A stretch of 64,000 nt of DNA from JANSYA01 sp965243385 (GTDB lineage Bacteria > Spirochaetota > Leptospiria > Leptospirales > Leptonemataceae), in the NCBI GenBank assembly GCA_965243385.1, contig CBDEUV010000002.1, forward strand, positions 1,364,001 to 1,428,000, in the 5' to 3' direction. Within the stretch, counting starts at the first letter, position 1, and every line of letters begins with the position of its first letter. Under the pieces are notes generated by a model. That model saw nothing but the letters and a program-made list of their open reading frames with translations, had not been told where the DNA came from and searched no databases. Positions 1 through 7,720 of the stretch are shown here, piece after piece. Both the position numbers and the translations under genes were made by a program.

Positions 1-515
1 TCGACGGCCCGGGCCTCGACTGGCGTATCTTTATTCCGGGCTGGAGTCAGTACGCGCGCGGCCAGACCTGGCGGGGGCTCGCCTGGATGACCGGTTTCGC
101 CGGGCTCGGCGCGGCGGGCTATGGTTTCTGGCAAACCGGCAATAATCTTGCATTAAGCGCGGAAGCGGCCACACCGCTCCTGCTGCTCGCACCCCTGAGC
201 GGTCAGCCGGCTGCGAGCCTGGTCTTGCTTCAGGATCGCGCGAGCGCCCGGGCCGCCTATGATACAGCGCAGGCCAACCAGCGCACGATCGGTGTACTGG
301 CCGGAGTACTCTACCTGCTGCAGATCGCAGACGCGTTGTGGCTCGCCCCGAAGGCTTCGCAGAATCCAGCCCGGGAGGCGAGCGGCGTCGCCGCGTTGCG
401 CTTCGGAGAAATGCAATTGAGCGCCGATCTGTATGCACCCGGGACGGCGGCCGCGCAAGCATTCGCGAATCAGGAGAACGAGGGCGTTCAGTTTCGTTTT
501 ACAAAACGATTCTGA
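1..515 (+). CDS. C-terminal part of a PGxxQ-motif membrane protein (DUF5683-like), start outside window
   Basis: The reading frame is open from the first base and stops at TGA 513-515, so the start lies upstream of the window. The visible part begins with an FIPGWSQY-type motif followed by a basic stretch and two hydrophobic segments (around codons 27-45 and 95-115). This PGxGQ...G arrangement is known from DUF5683-like small membrane proteins, whose function is unknown. The protein ends in an aromatic-rich, basic tail finishing with Phe. The next gene starts 16 bases downstream on the same strand, so the two may be co-transcribed. The family call is tentative because the N-terminus is missing. 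Confidence 0.6.
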   Translation, partial: DGPGLDWRIFIPGWSQYARGQTWRGLAWMTGFAGLGAAGYGFWQTGNNLALSAEAATPLLLLAPLSGQPAASLVLLQDRASARAAYDTAQANQRTIGVLAGVLYLLQIADALWLAPKASQNPAREASGVAALRFGEMQLSADLYAPGTAAAQAFANQENEGVQFRFTKRF

Positions 516-531
516 GATCAGGAGCAGCTGC

Positions 532-1260
532 ATGCAATCACACCCGAACGCTTTCATCGCCGGCAGGAAGACCGCATCAGCGGCCTTCGTAAAGATGATC
601 TGCCTGGTCAGTTTCGCGATTTTTCTGGCGCCCGCCTGCTCCAGGGCCTTTCCGGACGATTCCTCCGTGCTCGCCGTAACGATGCTCGGCGCCCTCACGT
701 CCGCCCAGGCGAGCGGCGCCGGGACCGCGGGCGTGGCGATCAAAAAGGTTTTTCTTTCGGCTGCGCAGCCCGCGGGCAATATGGGCGGCATCGCCGGAGC
801 GGACGCGCTCTGCAACGCGGACGGAAACAAACCCGACGCGGCGAATTACAAGGCGCTACTGGTCGACGGCGTCAATCGCCGCGCGTGCGTCAACGCGAAC
901 TGCACGCCGACCGCCGGCGGCGACGGACTCGACTGGGTCTTCCAGGCGGCCACCACCTATTACCGCGACGACGGCGGCGGAAACTACAGTCCCGTGCTGA
1001 CCACGAATGCGAATCGCGTTGCGGGCTTTCCGCTATTAACGAACGGCTTCAACGCTTCCGGCGCGAACGAATACTGGACGGGGCTTGAGACCGATTGGAC
1101 GGTCGCGTTTTCCGGATCGGATCTGGACTGCAGCGACTGGGCCGGCGCAGGTTCCGGACAGACCGGCATCGGCGGCAGTGCGACCACCGACGCGATCAGT
1201 GTGAATACGCCGATTTGCATTATCGGCGGCACCTATCATCTCGTCTGCGTCGAACAATAG
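532..1260 (+). CDS. DUF1554 domain-containing lipoprotein
   Basis: This 242-aa protein starts at ATG 532, chosen because AGGAG lies at 520-524; an in-frame start further upstream would overlap the previous gene. Residues 20-36 form a signal peptide ending in a LAPAC lipobox (lipidated Cys36 predicted). From about residue 70 the sequence matches the DUF1554 pattern: KVFLSAAQ, GGIAGADALCNAD, YKALLVDG, a Cys-containing RRAC segment, YWTGLETDW and a Cys-rich end. DUF1554 proteins are known mainly from leptospires, where they are surface-associated lipoproteins of unknown function, with a lectin-like fold suspected. A probable terminator follows at 1380-1432. Confidence 0.88.
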   Translation: MQSHPNAFIAGRKTASAAFVKMICLVSFAIFLAPACSRAFPDDSSVLAVTMLGALTSAQASGAGTAGVAIKKVFLSAAQPAGNMGGIAGADALCNADGNKPDAANYKALLVDGVNRRACVNANCTPTAGGDGLDWVFQAATTYYRDDGGGNYSPVLTTNANRVAGFPLLTNGFNASGANEYWTGLETDWTVAFSGSDLDCSDWAGAGSGQTGIGGSATTDAISVNTPICIIGGTYHLVCVEQ

Positions 1261-1379
1261 CGACCGGCAGCGGCGAACTCGAATATTTACGACATTCAAA
1301 AGAACACGGGAGTTGATTGAATCGCGCTTAGACGAATTATTTAACATGTTTAGCGAAAACAATTCGGAAAAATGAAACA

Positions 1380-1432
1380 AATAGTCCTTTCGTACTACGA
1401 CACTACGCTATTCGGACTATTGTATTTTTTTT
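1380..1432 (+). terminator. Probable Rho-independent terminator after the DUF1554 gene
   Basis: Perfect 8-base inverted arms (1380-1387 and 1414-1421, AATAGTCC/GGACTATT) are followed almost at once by a run of eight T residues (1425-1432). The loop is long, about 26 bases, so the hairpin is not ideal. It lies in an A+T-rich spacer between two lipoprotein genes and may instead, or also, be a regulatory palindrome for the downstream gene. Confidence 0.45.
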
Positions 1433-1465
1433 CTGAATATCCTTTAATATACGGAGGTGATTCCC

Positions 1466-2824
1466 ATGCTGTCTGATCTACATCCGTTTTTTGAATCGCG
1501 AACGCGCTCGCGAGATCGTTTCGGCTTGCGCGCACTGAGCTTCGCCGCCGCCTGCATGGCAGCGCCTCTGCTGCTCGGCAATTGCGCCGACGCGAACGAC
1601 GAAAACTATCTGTGGCTCACCGGTCTCGCCGCGGGTCTGGGCGACGGCGCTCCCGGGACGCTGAGCGGGGACACGGAAACCGTTCCCTTTACGATCGACG
1701 TCACCGACGTGACCGGCGACAGCGATTTCCTGTTTGAAACCACGCAGACCATCGACCTGTATATTAACGTGGTGGACCCCGTTGCGCCGGTAAGCGGCAG
1801 CCGCGTGCGCGTCTTCGAATTGATCGACGGCGGAACGGGACAACAGACGCTCTTTCAGGCGGTGTCCGATCCGAACGGCAATGTCAGCGGCAGCTTCACC
1901 GTAAATCGCACAACGCCGATCGTAGTCCTCGAATACGAATTCGCGGGCCAGAGCTACAGCCAGCAGGTGGATATCACTTTCGTCCAGGAAATTCGCCGGA
2001 CTCTGAATGTCTTCGCCACCGTCGGCCCCGTCGTCATCGCCGACGCGGACGGCGACGGCATTCCCGACGATCAGGACGCCTTTCCGAATGATCCCGAGCG
2101 CGCGACGACTGTGCGCTATCCCGCGGACGGCGGATATTATACGGTCGCCTTCGAAGATCTTTATCCCCGGCAGGGCGACGCGGATTTCAACGACTACGTT
2201 TTAAGAGCGAGCTACGAGGCGGACTTAAACGCTCAGGGCGAACTGGCCCGACTGCGCGGCGAATACACGCATGTGGCCCGGGGCGCGGGTTACCGCCACA
2301 CTCTGCATCTATCCCTCGACGGCGTAGAGAACGCGCAAATGCAGTTAGAGCGCTTCGATGAAAACGGCGCTTTGGAATTCTCCAGTGCCGATACGATCGC
2401 GCAATTTCAGGGCGTCATGATGCTGCCGGCGAGCAATACCACCATCTCCGGATCCAATACCCGCCGCGGAGCAACGACGCTCCGGCCGGGCAAGCGAGCC
2501 GCTTTCGAAATCATTCCGGAGACTCCGATAAACCTGACATCCCTCGGCGCGATGCCCTTCGACCTGTTCTTGAAAGTCATCAACACGCGGCGCGAGATTC
2601 ACTTTCTCGGCCGCTACTTCGAAGCCGACGGCCGGGACCGCTACCTCGACTCGGCCGGCTTCCCGTGGGCCCTGCTGGTGCCGGGCGACTGGCGCTGGCC
2701 CTACGAACGGCAGGACATCCGACCCGCTTATCCGGAGTTTGAGAGCTGGTACACCTCCAGCGGCGAGCTGGGCGTAGACTGGTATGCCACAGCCGACCCG
2801 GCGCTGGTTGTACCGTATCTTTAA
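1466..2824 (+). CDS. LruC-domain lipoprotein with a thrombospondin type 3 calcium-binding repeat
   Basis: The start is ATG 1466, eight bases after GGAGG (1453-1457); the in-frame GTG at 1457 overlaps that ribosome binding site and is rejected. The 452-aa product has a signal peptide with an LLGNC lipobox (Cys40). An Ig-like beta region follows, then a DADGDGIPDDQDAFPNDPE calcium-binding motif at about residues 192-211. From about 222 to the end comes the LruC domain, with its hallmark GDADFNDYVLRASYE. LruC was described in Leptospira as an immunoreactive lipoprotein; LruC domains also occur in Bacteroidetes surface proteins. The role is probably at the envelope or surface; no enzymatic residues are visible. 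Confidence 0.88.
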   Translation: MLSDLHPFFESRTRSRDRFGLRALSFAAACMAAPLLLGNCADANDENYLWLTGLAAGLGDGAPGTLSGDTETVPFTIDVTDVTGDSDFLFETTQTIDLYINVVDPVAPVSGSRVRVFELIDGGTGQQTLFQAVSDPNGNVSGSFTVNRTTPIVVLEYEFAGQSYSQQVDITFVQEIRRTLNVFATVGPVVIADADGDGIPDDQDAFPNDPERATTVRYPADGGYYTVAFEDLYPRQGDADFNDYVLRASYEADLNAQGELARLRGEYTHVARGAGYRHTLHLSLDGVENAQMQLERFDENGALEFSSADTIAQFQGVMMLPASNTTISGSNTRRGATTLRPGKRAAFEIIPETPINLTSLGAMPFDLFLKVINTRREIHFLGRYFEADGRDRYLDSAGFPWALLVPGDWRWPYERQDIRPAYPEFESWYTSSGELGVDWYATADPALVVPYL

Positions 2825-2899
2825 ATCTAACTGAGGGCGGCCGCTGGTGAGAATTTGCGCGGTTTTTTGATTTGCCGGTGACGGCGGGGAGAGTAATGT

Positions 2900-3598
2900 A
2901 TGAGCACGGACCACACGAGCGCCGTACTGACCGCAATGAAAGCAACCCGAATCTTCCTGGCGGACGACCACGCCATCCTCCGCGAGGGGCTGAAGCATAT
3001 TCTCAATACACTGCCGGACTGTGAAGTCGTCGGCGAGGCTGGCGACGGCCAACAGGCGCTGGAACAAATTGAGCAGCTCAAACCGGATATCGCGGTGATG
3101 GATATATCCATGCCGGTTCTGACCGGGATCGAGGTCACCCGACGGGTCCGCCGATATTATCCGGACATCAAAGTAATCATCCTCTCCCGGCACGATAACG
3201 AAGAATACGTCTACCAATTGTTACAATACGGTGTGCACGGTTATATCGTCAAAGAGGAAGCTGGCGACGATCTAATCCGAGCGGTCGAAGCGGTGCTCCA
3301 GGGCGAAACCTATCTGAGCCCGCGGATCGCCAAAAAGGTCGTTTCGGATTTTCGGGCCGGCGGGCGCTCTTCCCGCGAGGGACCGATTTCGGAGCAGTTT
3401 TCGGTGCTGACCAATCGCGAACGCGAGGTGCTCAAGCTGATCGCCGAGGGGCTCAGCAACGAGGAGGTGGCGCGGGCTCTCTGGATCTCGCCGCGCACGG
3501 CCAAGGTGCACCGGGCGAATATAATGAAGAAACTCGACGTGCACAAAGTCGCCGATCTGGTCAAATACGCCATCAAGGCCGGCCTGGTGGAAGCCTGA
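2900..3598 (+). CDS. NarL/FixJ-type response regulator (REC + LuxR HTH)
   Basis: This 232-aa protein has an N-terminal receiver domain (about residues 16-130) with acidic pair Asp22-Asp23, phospho-acceptor Asp68 in VMDISMP and the conserved Lys in IVKEEAG. A LuxR-type helix-turn-helix follows at about 165-228 (TNREREVLKLIAEG...NEEVA...SPRTAKVHRANIMKKL). Such proteins bind DNA when phosphorylated by a partner histidine kinase. No kinase gene is adjacent; the nearest kinase in the window is the hybrid one at 16.4-18.9 kb, which carries its own receiver. ATG 2900 has a GGGGAG stretch about nine bases upstream. The gene is followed by a STAS gene on the same strand, which hints at a signalling unit. 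Confidence 0.93.
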   Translation: MSTDHTSAVLTAMKATRIFLADDHAILREGLKHILNTLPDCEVVGEAGDGQQALEQIEQLKPDIAVMDISMPVLTGIEVTRRVRRYYPDIKVIILSRHDNEEYVYQLLQYGVHGYIVKEEAGDDLIRAVEAVLQGETYLSPRIAKKVVSDFRAGGRSSREGPISEQFSVLTNREREVLKLIAEGLSNEEVARALWISPRTAKVHRANIMKKLDVHKVADLVKYAIKAGLVEA

Positions 3599-3748
3599 GG
3601 CGTTCAGATCGGAGCCTTTCCGGGCTCCAGATCCGACTCAGCCGCAATCGATTTCACCAATTCCAGCAAGAATTCGCGCGAACGGACGGAGATTCGACGC
3701 GACATGCGCTAAATCACACCCGGTATTTCGTGAATCGCCGGGAAAGAC

Positions 3749-4150
3749 TTGACCGGAAGCCCGACTCTCTCCGGGATTGCTTCCCAACTGGCCACGCCGA
3801 TGTTTGTCGACATTCAACGCAAAGACGACCAGCTCCACCTGCGACTGCTGCATCCCCGTATTGACGGCAGCAATCACATGCTGGACGCGATGACTGAGTT
3901 TCTGGGGCCGGAAGCGCTGAATGAAGACGCGGCCATCGCCGGACTGACGGGAATTGAAATCGATTTCGCGGCCGTGACCTATCTGAATTCGATGGGCATT
4001 ACCGAGCTCGTGAATCTATACCGGCTGGCGACCGATCGCAGTCGCGGGCGGATTCAGTTCCGCTTCATCAACGTCAGCAATCGCATCCATTCGATTCTGG
4101 AATTGGTCGAGTTCACCCGGCTCGCCGACGTTCAGAAAACCGAAGCCTGA
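3749..4150 (+). CDS. STAS domain protein (anti-sigma factor antagonist-like)
   Basis: The frame encodes up to 133 aa with a STAS fold pattern centred on IDFAAVTYLNSMGITELV. In SpoIIAA-type proteins the corresponding DSSG segment carries the serine that is phosphorylated by an anti-sigma kinase; here it reads NSMG with Ser81 kept, so phosphoregulation is possible but the acidic residue is lost. The start is uncertain: TTG 3749 has a weak purine-rich GGGAAAG upstream, while ATG 3800 (MFVDIQRKDD) lacks a clear ribosome binding site but also gives a full STAS domain. The 3' end overlaps the convergent flavoprotein gene by 19 bases. The target is unknown. Confidence 0.8.
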   Translation: MTGSPTLSGIASQLATPMFVDIQRKDDQLHLRLLHPRIDGSNHMLDAMTEFLGPEALNEDAAIAGLTGIEIDFAAVTYLNSMGITELVNLYRLATDRSRGRIQFRFINVSNRIHSILELVEFTRLADVQKTEA

Positions 4151-5436
4151 TTCGCCGCCGCGCGACCGGCCAGCCAGCCCGTACTCCAGGCGCTCTGAAA
4201 ATTAAAACCGCCCGTCACTCCGTCGATATCCAGGACTTCGCCGGCCAGAAAGAGGCCGGGCTGACGCCGACTCTGCATCGTACGAAAATCGACTTCGCGT
4301 AACTCTACTCCGCCGGCGGTTACGAATTCCTCTTTGAATACGCCTTTGCCGCGGATCTGGTATACGCCGCCGACGACTTCCTGAATCAGGCGATGTAACG
4401 CGCCGCCGGACAGCTGCGCCCAGGTCGTATCTTCTCCAACGCCCGCGGCTGTACTCAAACTACGCCACAGCCGCGCCGGCAGCAGGCCGCCGCCTTCGCC
4501 CGCGACCATCCGCGCGCCGCGTCTTCGTTTCAAATCCCGCAAAAATTCGCGCACACTGTTTTCGTCTTCGCCGTCGCGCCAGTTGATGTGCAATTCCATA
4601 CGATAGTCCGCCGCGAAAAGTTCACGGGCCGCAAAAGCCGATAGTCGCAAAATCGCCGGACCGCTCAGCCCCCAGTGGGTAATCAGTACGGGACCGCGGG
4701 CTTCCTGTTTCGCGGCCGGCAGGCGAACGCGCGCCTGTTCCACCGCAAGCCCCGACAGTTCCGCCAGGCGCGGATCCTTGACCGTAAAAGTAAAAATCGA
4801 CGGCGCCGGCGAAACGATGGAGTGGCCGGCCTGTCGCGCCAGTTCAAATGCAGACGCCGAACCGCCCGCCGCGAGAATCACCCGATCAAACAGCTCCGAC
4901 TCGCCGCCTTTGAGTTCCAGACGCCAGCGCGCTCTGCGATCGGTGTTCGCTTCGCCGGTATTGCCCTGCCTGGCCTGATCGCCATCATACAGGGGCACGA
5001 TTTTCGCTACGGGCGTTCCGCTTCGCAGCCTGACGCCGGCGCGCTGCGCTGATTCCAGCAGACAGTAGACGATCGTCGCGGAGTCGTCGCTGACCGGAAA
5101 CATGCGGCCGTCCGCTTCGGTTTTCGTTTCCACTCCTCGCTCGCGAAACCAGGTGACCGTGTCGCGGGGCTGAAAGCGCGCGAAAACTCCGCGCAGGGCC
5201 CGTGAACCGCGCGGATAATTTTCGATCAATTCGCGCGCGTCGAAGCAGGCGTGCGTCAAATTGCAACGGCCACCGCCCGAAATGCGAACTTTATTCAGCG
5301 GCCGGCGATTCGCTTCGAAAATCGTAACCGCCGCGCGACTATTTCGTTCCGCCGCCGCGATGGCCGCGAAAAAACCGGCGGCCCCTCCGCCGACGACGGC
5401 GATTCGAATTTCAGAATCACGCCCGGTCGAATGCAT
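4132..5436 (-). CDS. BaiN/HI0933-family NAD(P)/FAD-dependent oxidoreductase
   Basis: This 434-aa flavoprotein begins at ATG 5436, preceded by GGGAG at 5446-5442; a GTG at 5454 is the alternative. The N-terminal Rossmann motif VVGGGAAGFFAA (residues 14-25) is followed by NKVRISGGGRCNLTH, the signature of the HI0933/YhiN/BaiN family. The C-terminus holds FLAGEVLDIDGVTGGFNFQSAWSTGWLAG, split here only for description, which closes the FAD site. BaiN acts in bile-acid dehydroxylation in gut clostridia, but most family members have no known substrate. The start overlaps the end of recD by 20 bases, so it is probably the last gene of the recCBD operon; a repair role is not implied by the family. 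Confidence 0.9.
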   Translation of the reverse strand: MHSTGRDSEIRIAVVGGGAAGFFAAIAAAERNSRAAVTIFEANRRPLNKVRISGGGRCNLTHACFDARELIENYPRGSRALRGVFARFQPRDTVTWFRERGVETKTEADGRMFPVSDDSATIVYCLLESAQRAGVRLRSGTPVAKIVPLYDGDQARQGNTGEANTDRRARWRLELKGGESELFDRVILAAGGSASAFELARQAGHSIVSPAPSIFTFTVKDPRLAELSGLAVEQARVRLPAAKQEARGPVLITHWGLSGPAILRLSAFAARELFAADYRMELHINWRDGEDENSVREFLRDLKRRRGARMVAGEGGGLLPARLWRSLSTAAGVGEDTTWAQLSGGALHRLIQEVVGGVYQIRGKGVFKEEFVTAGGVELREVDFRTMQSRRQPGLFLAGEVLDIDGVTGGFNFQSAWSTGWLAGRAAANQASVF

Positions 5437-7720
5437 AGAGGCTCCCGGTTTCACGGATCAGTTTGCGACGCACGGCCGTCGCCAGCGATTCCGACGGACC
5501 GCAAATCACGGCCAGGCGACGGGCCCGGGTCAGACCGGTATAGATCACTTCGCGCGAGAGCAGGCGATGCTCGACGTCGTCCGGCAATAAAATCAAAACT
5601 CGTTCGTACTCGGAGCCCTGGCTTTTGTGTACGGTCAGCGCGAAGGCGGCTTCGTGTTCCGGCAATACCGCCACGGGAAAGCTGGCGAAGCGACCGCCGG
5701 GACGTTCGAAAAAGGCCCGCAGGGTCACGCCGTCCGCGGTGCGCGAATTCAGTACCACGCCCACATCGCCGTTATACAATTCGCGGCGATGATCGTTGCG
5801 CGCAATCAAGATCGGCAGCCCCGGGAAATAGGCGAAGCCTCCAGCGCGAGATGACGACGCGCGCCCCAGCCGCGATGCCAGCCAGTTCACGGCGATGCGA
5901 TTGATGCCCGCGACGCCGGACCGACCGCGACGGACCACGGCCAGAATTCGCGAGCGATGAATGCCCGCGAAAACCCGAGCCACATGCTCCGTCGCTTCGT
6001 CCGGGTTTTCCGGGTGTAGCGGGGTTCGTGCGAGCCGCAGATAATCGGCGTCAAAATGAGTTCGCAGCCAATCCAGCACGACGCCTTCGCGCAGTCTATG
6101 CGTCGCGGTCGTATCGCCGCCGGGCAAGGCGATGCGAAAGCAGCCCGCTGCCGGCCACTCTCGCTTAGCGGAAGGGCCCTCGCCATCGTCCGGGGACGCC
6201 GGCAGCTCCGGCAAGACCTGCGCGTCGAATACGGCGTCGCTCCGACCGGCGTTAATCGCCGCGGCGGCGTTTAGAATCGCGTCGCCGGAACGAAAGCTCT
6301 CGGTCAGTTGGACGATGCGGTCGGTCAGATGCTCCGCGTCGCTCGCTGCGTCAGCACCCTCCGATTCGCGGGCGGCAAAATCCGGCAAGAGATCGCGGGC
6401 CAGTTGTAAAACCGCCGGACTGTACAACGGCGGTTGGTCCTGCGGCGCAAGCAAGCGCAGAAAATCCGCAAGCACCGCTCCCGCGTCGACCGAGGGGAGT
6501 TGATCGCGATCCCCGAGAAAAACCAGCAGTGTCCGCCGAACGTCGATCGCAGAGAGCAGATGCGCCATCAGCGCCGCGTCCACCATCGAAACCTCGTCGA
6601 CAATCAAGACGTCGACATCCAGCGGATTGGACTCGTCCTGCGCGAAACGATTCATAGCCGGCGAAAAGCGCAACAGCTGATGCAAAGTCGCGCCGCGTAA
6701 CTCCCCGAGCGCCAGATCTTCCGGCGCTGGATCGGCGATGCTCGCCAGGCCGCTCTGCAAACTTTCGGTCAGTCGCCGCGCCGCGCGACCGGTCGGCGCC
6801 GCCAGCGAGATGCGTTCGATGCTGACCCGCCGTCGCGCGAGTCCGCGCAACAAATTCAATACGGTCGAAGTCTTACCGGTGCCGGGCCCCCCGGTTACGA
6901 TCAAAAAACCGCCGGCACTCGAATCGCCCGGGGCCTGGTTTTCGCGAGCAGAGCCGCCGCTCGCGGCGATCATTCCCAGCAGAATCGCAAGCTGCTGAGC
7001 GCCGGCCATCCGCAGAGGCTTTCGGTCGGCGCCGCCGCGCACCGGACGCGTATCCAGGACTTCGCGCAGCGCCGGACGCAGCTCGTCTATTGCTACCGGC
7101 GCGATGGCCGCGGCCGTCACCGGGCGCGCGAAAAAGGCGGCAACCTTACGCGCGACCGTATGCTTGTATTCGAAGTGTTTTTGAAAGTACAGAAAGCCGG
7201 CCTCGCTTTCGTAGACCAGCGGGCGAAACGCGGCCGTCGGCGAATCCAGCGCCGCATTTATGCGAAACACGGCGACCAGGGGCAGCGCCTCGAAGGCCGG
7301 GCTGCGCACGAACCCGATCAGATCCTGAGCGCGCTGCATGAGGCGATCGCTGATTCGCGGATCGCTTATCGAGGCTGGATCGGCGAAGCTGTGCGCGGTC
7401 AGACGATCCAACAGCTCCGCGAGAATTTCCGGCGTGTCGACCCGCAAACACAAGCCACCCTCTCCCAGCGCGAATTGCAACGCGCACAACAGCAGGCGTA
7501 GATTCGCGGCCTGGTCGCTTTGAATTCCCGCGTCGCCCACAGCGTCCGCGTTCAACGCCAGCAAATCTTCGATCGTATACAGCGCGGTCAGATCGAGCGT
7601 TTCGTTTTTCAGAATCGCGCGCAGCAATGCCGCATCCTCCGAATCACCGGGCGGCGCGTCGTAGGCCAGCTTGCGAAATTCACGCGGAGCGCGCGCATGC
7701 ATTGCATCATCGGGAAACAC
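5417..7720 (-). CDS. recD: Exodeoxyribonuclease V subunit alpha (RecD helicase)
   Basis: RecD is the 5'-3' helicase of RecBCD, which processes double-strand DNA ends for recombination. Visible SF1 motifs are Walker A GGPGTGKTSTV (about residues 277-287), Walker B VLIVDEVSMVD, motif III FLGDRDQLPSVDAG, motif V LTVHKSQGSEYERV and motif VI REVIYTGLTRARR. The product is about 767 aa against about 608 in E. coli; some of the excess lies in non-motif stretches. The start is uncertain: GTG 7720 has AGGAG ten bases upstream and overlaps recB by 14 bases, whereas ATG 7702 lies just after the recB stop without a clear ribosome binding site. Confidence 0.95.
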   Translation of the reverse strand: MFPDDAMHARAPREFRKLAYDAPPGDSEDAALLRAILKNETLDLTALYTIEDLLALNADAVGDAGIQSDQAANLRLLLCALQFALGEGGLCLRVDTPEILAELLDRLTAHSFADPASISDPRISDRLMQRAQDLIGFVRSPAFEALPLVAVFRINAALDSPTAAFRPLVYESEAGFLYFQKHFEYKHTVARKVAAFFARPVTAAAIAPVAIDELRPALREVLDTRPVRGGADRKPLRMAGAQQLAILLGMIAASGGSARENQAPGDSSAGGFLIVTGGPGTGKTSTVLNLLRGLARRRVSIERISLAAPTGRAARRLTESLQSGLASIADPAPEDLALGELRGATLHQLLRFSPAMNRFAQDESNPLDVDVLIVDEVSMVDAALMAHLLSAIDVRRTLLVFLGDRDQLPSVDAGAVLADFLRLLAPQDQPPLYSPAVLQLARDLLPDFAARESEGADAASDAEHLTDRIVQLTESFRSGDAILNAAAAINAGRSDAVFDAQVLPELPASPDDGEGPSAKREWPAAGCFRIALPGGDTTATHRLREGVVLDWLRTHFDADYLRLARTPLHPENPDEATEHVARVFAGIHRSRILAVVRRGRSGVAGINRIAVNWLASRLGRASSSRAGGFAYFPGLPILIARNDHRRELYNGDVGVVLNSRTADGVTLRAFFERPGGRFASFPVAVLPEHEAAFALTVHKSQGSEYERVLILLPDDVEHRLLSREVIYTGLTRARRLAVICGPSESLATAVRRKLIRETGSLYAFDRA

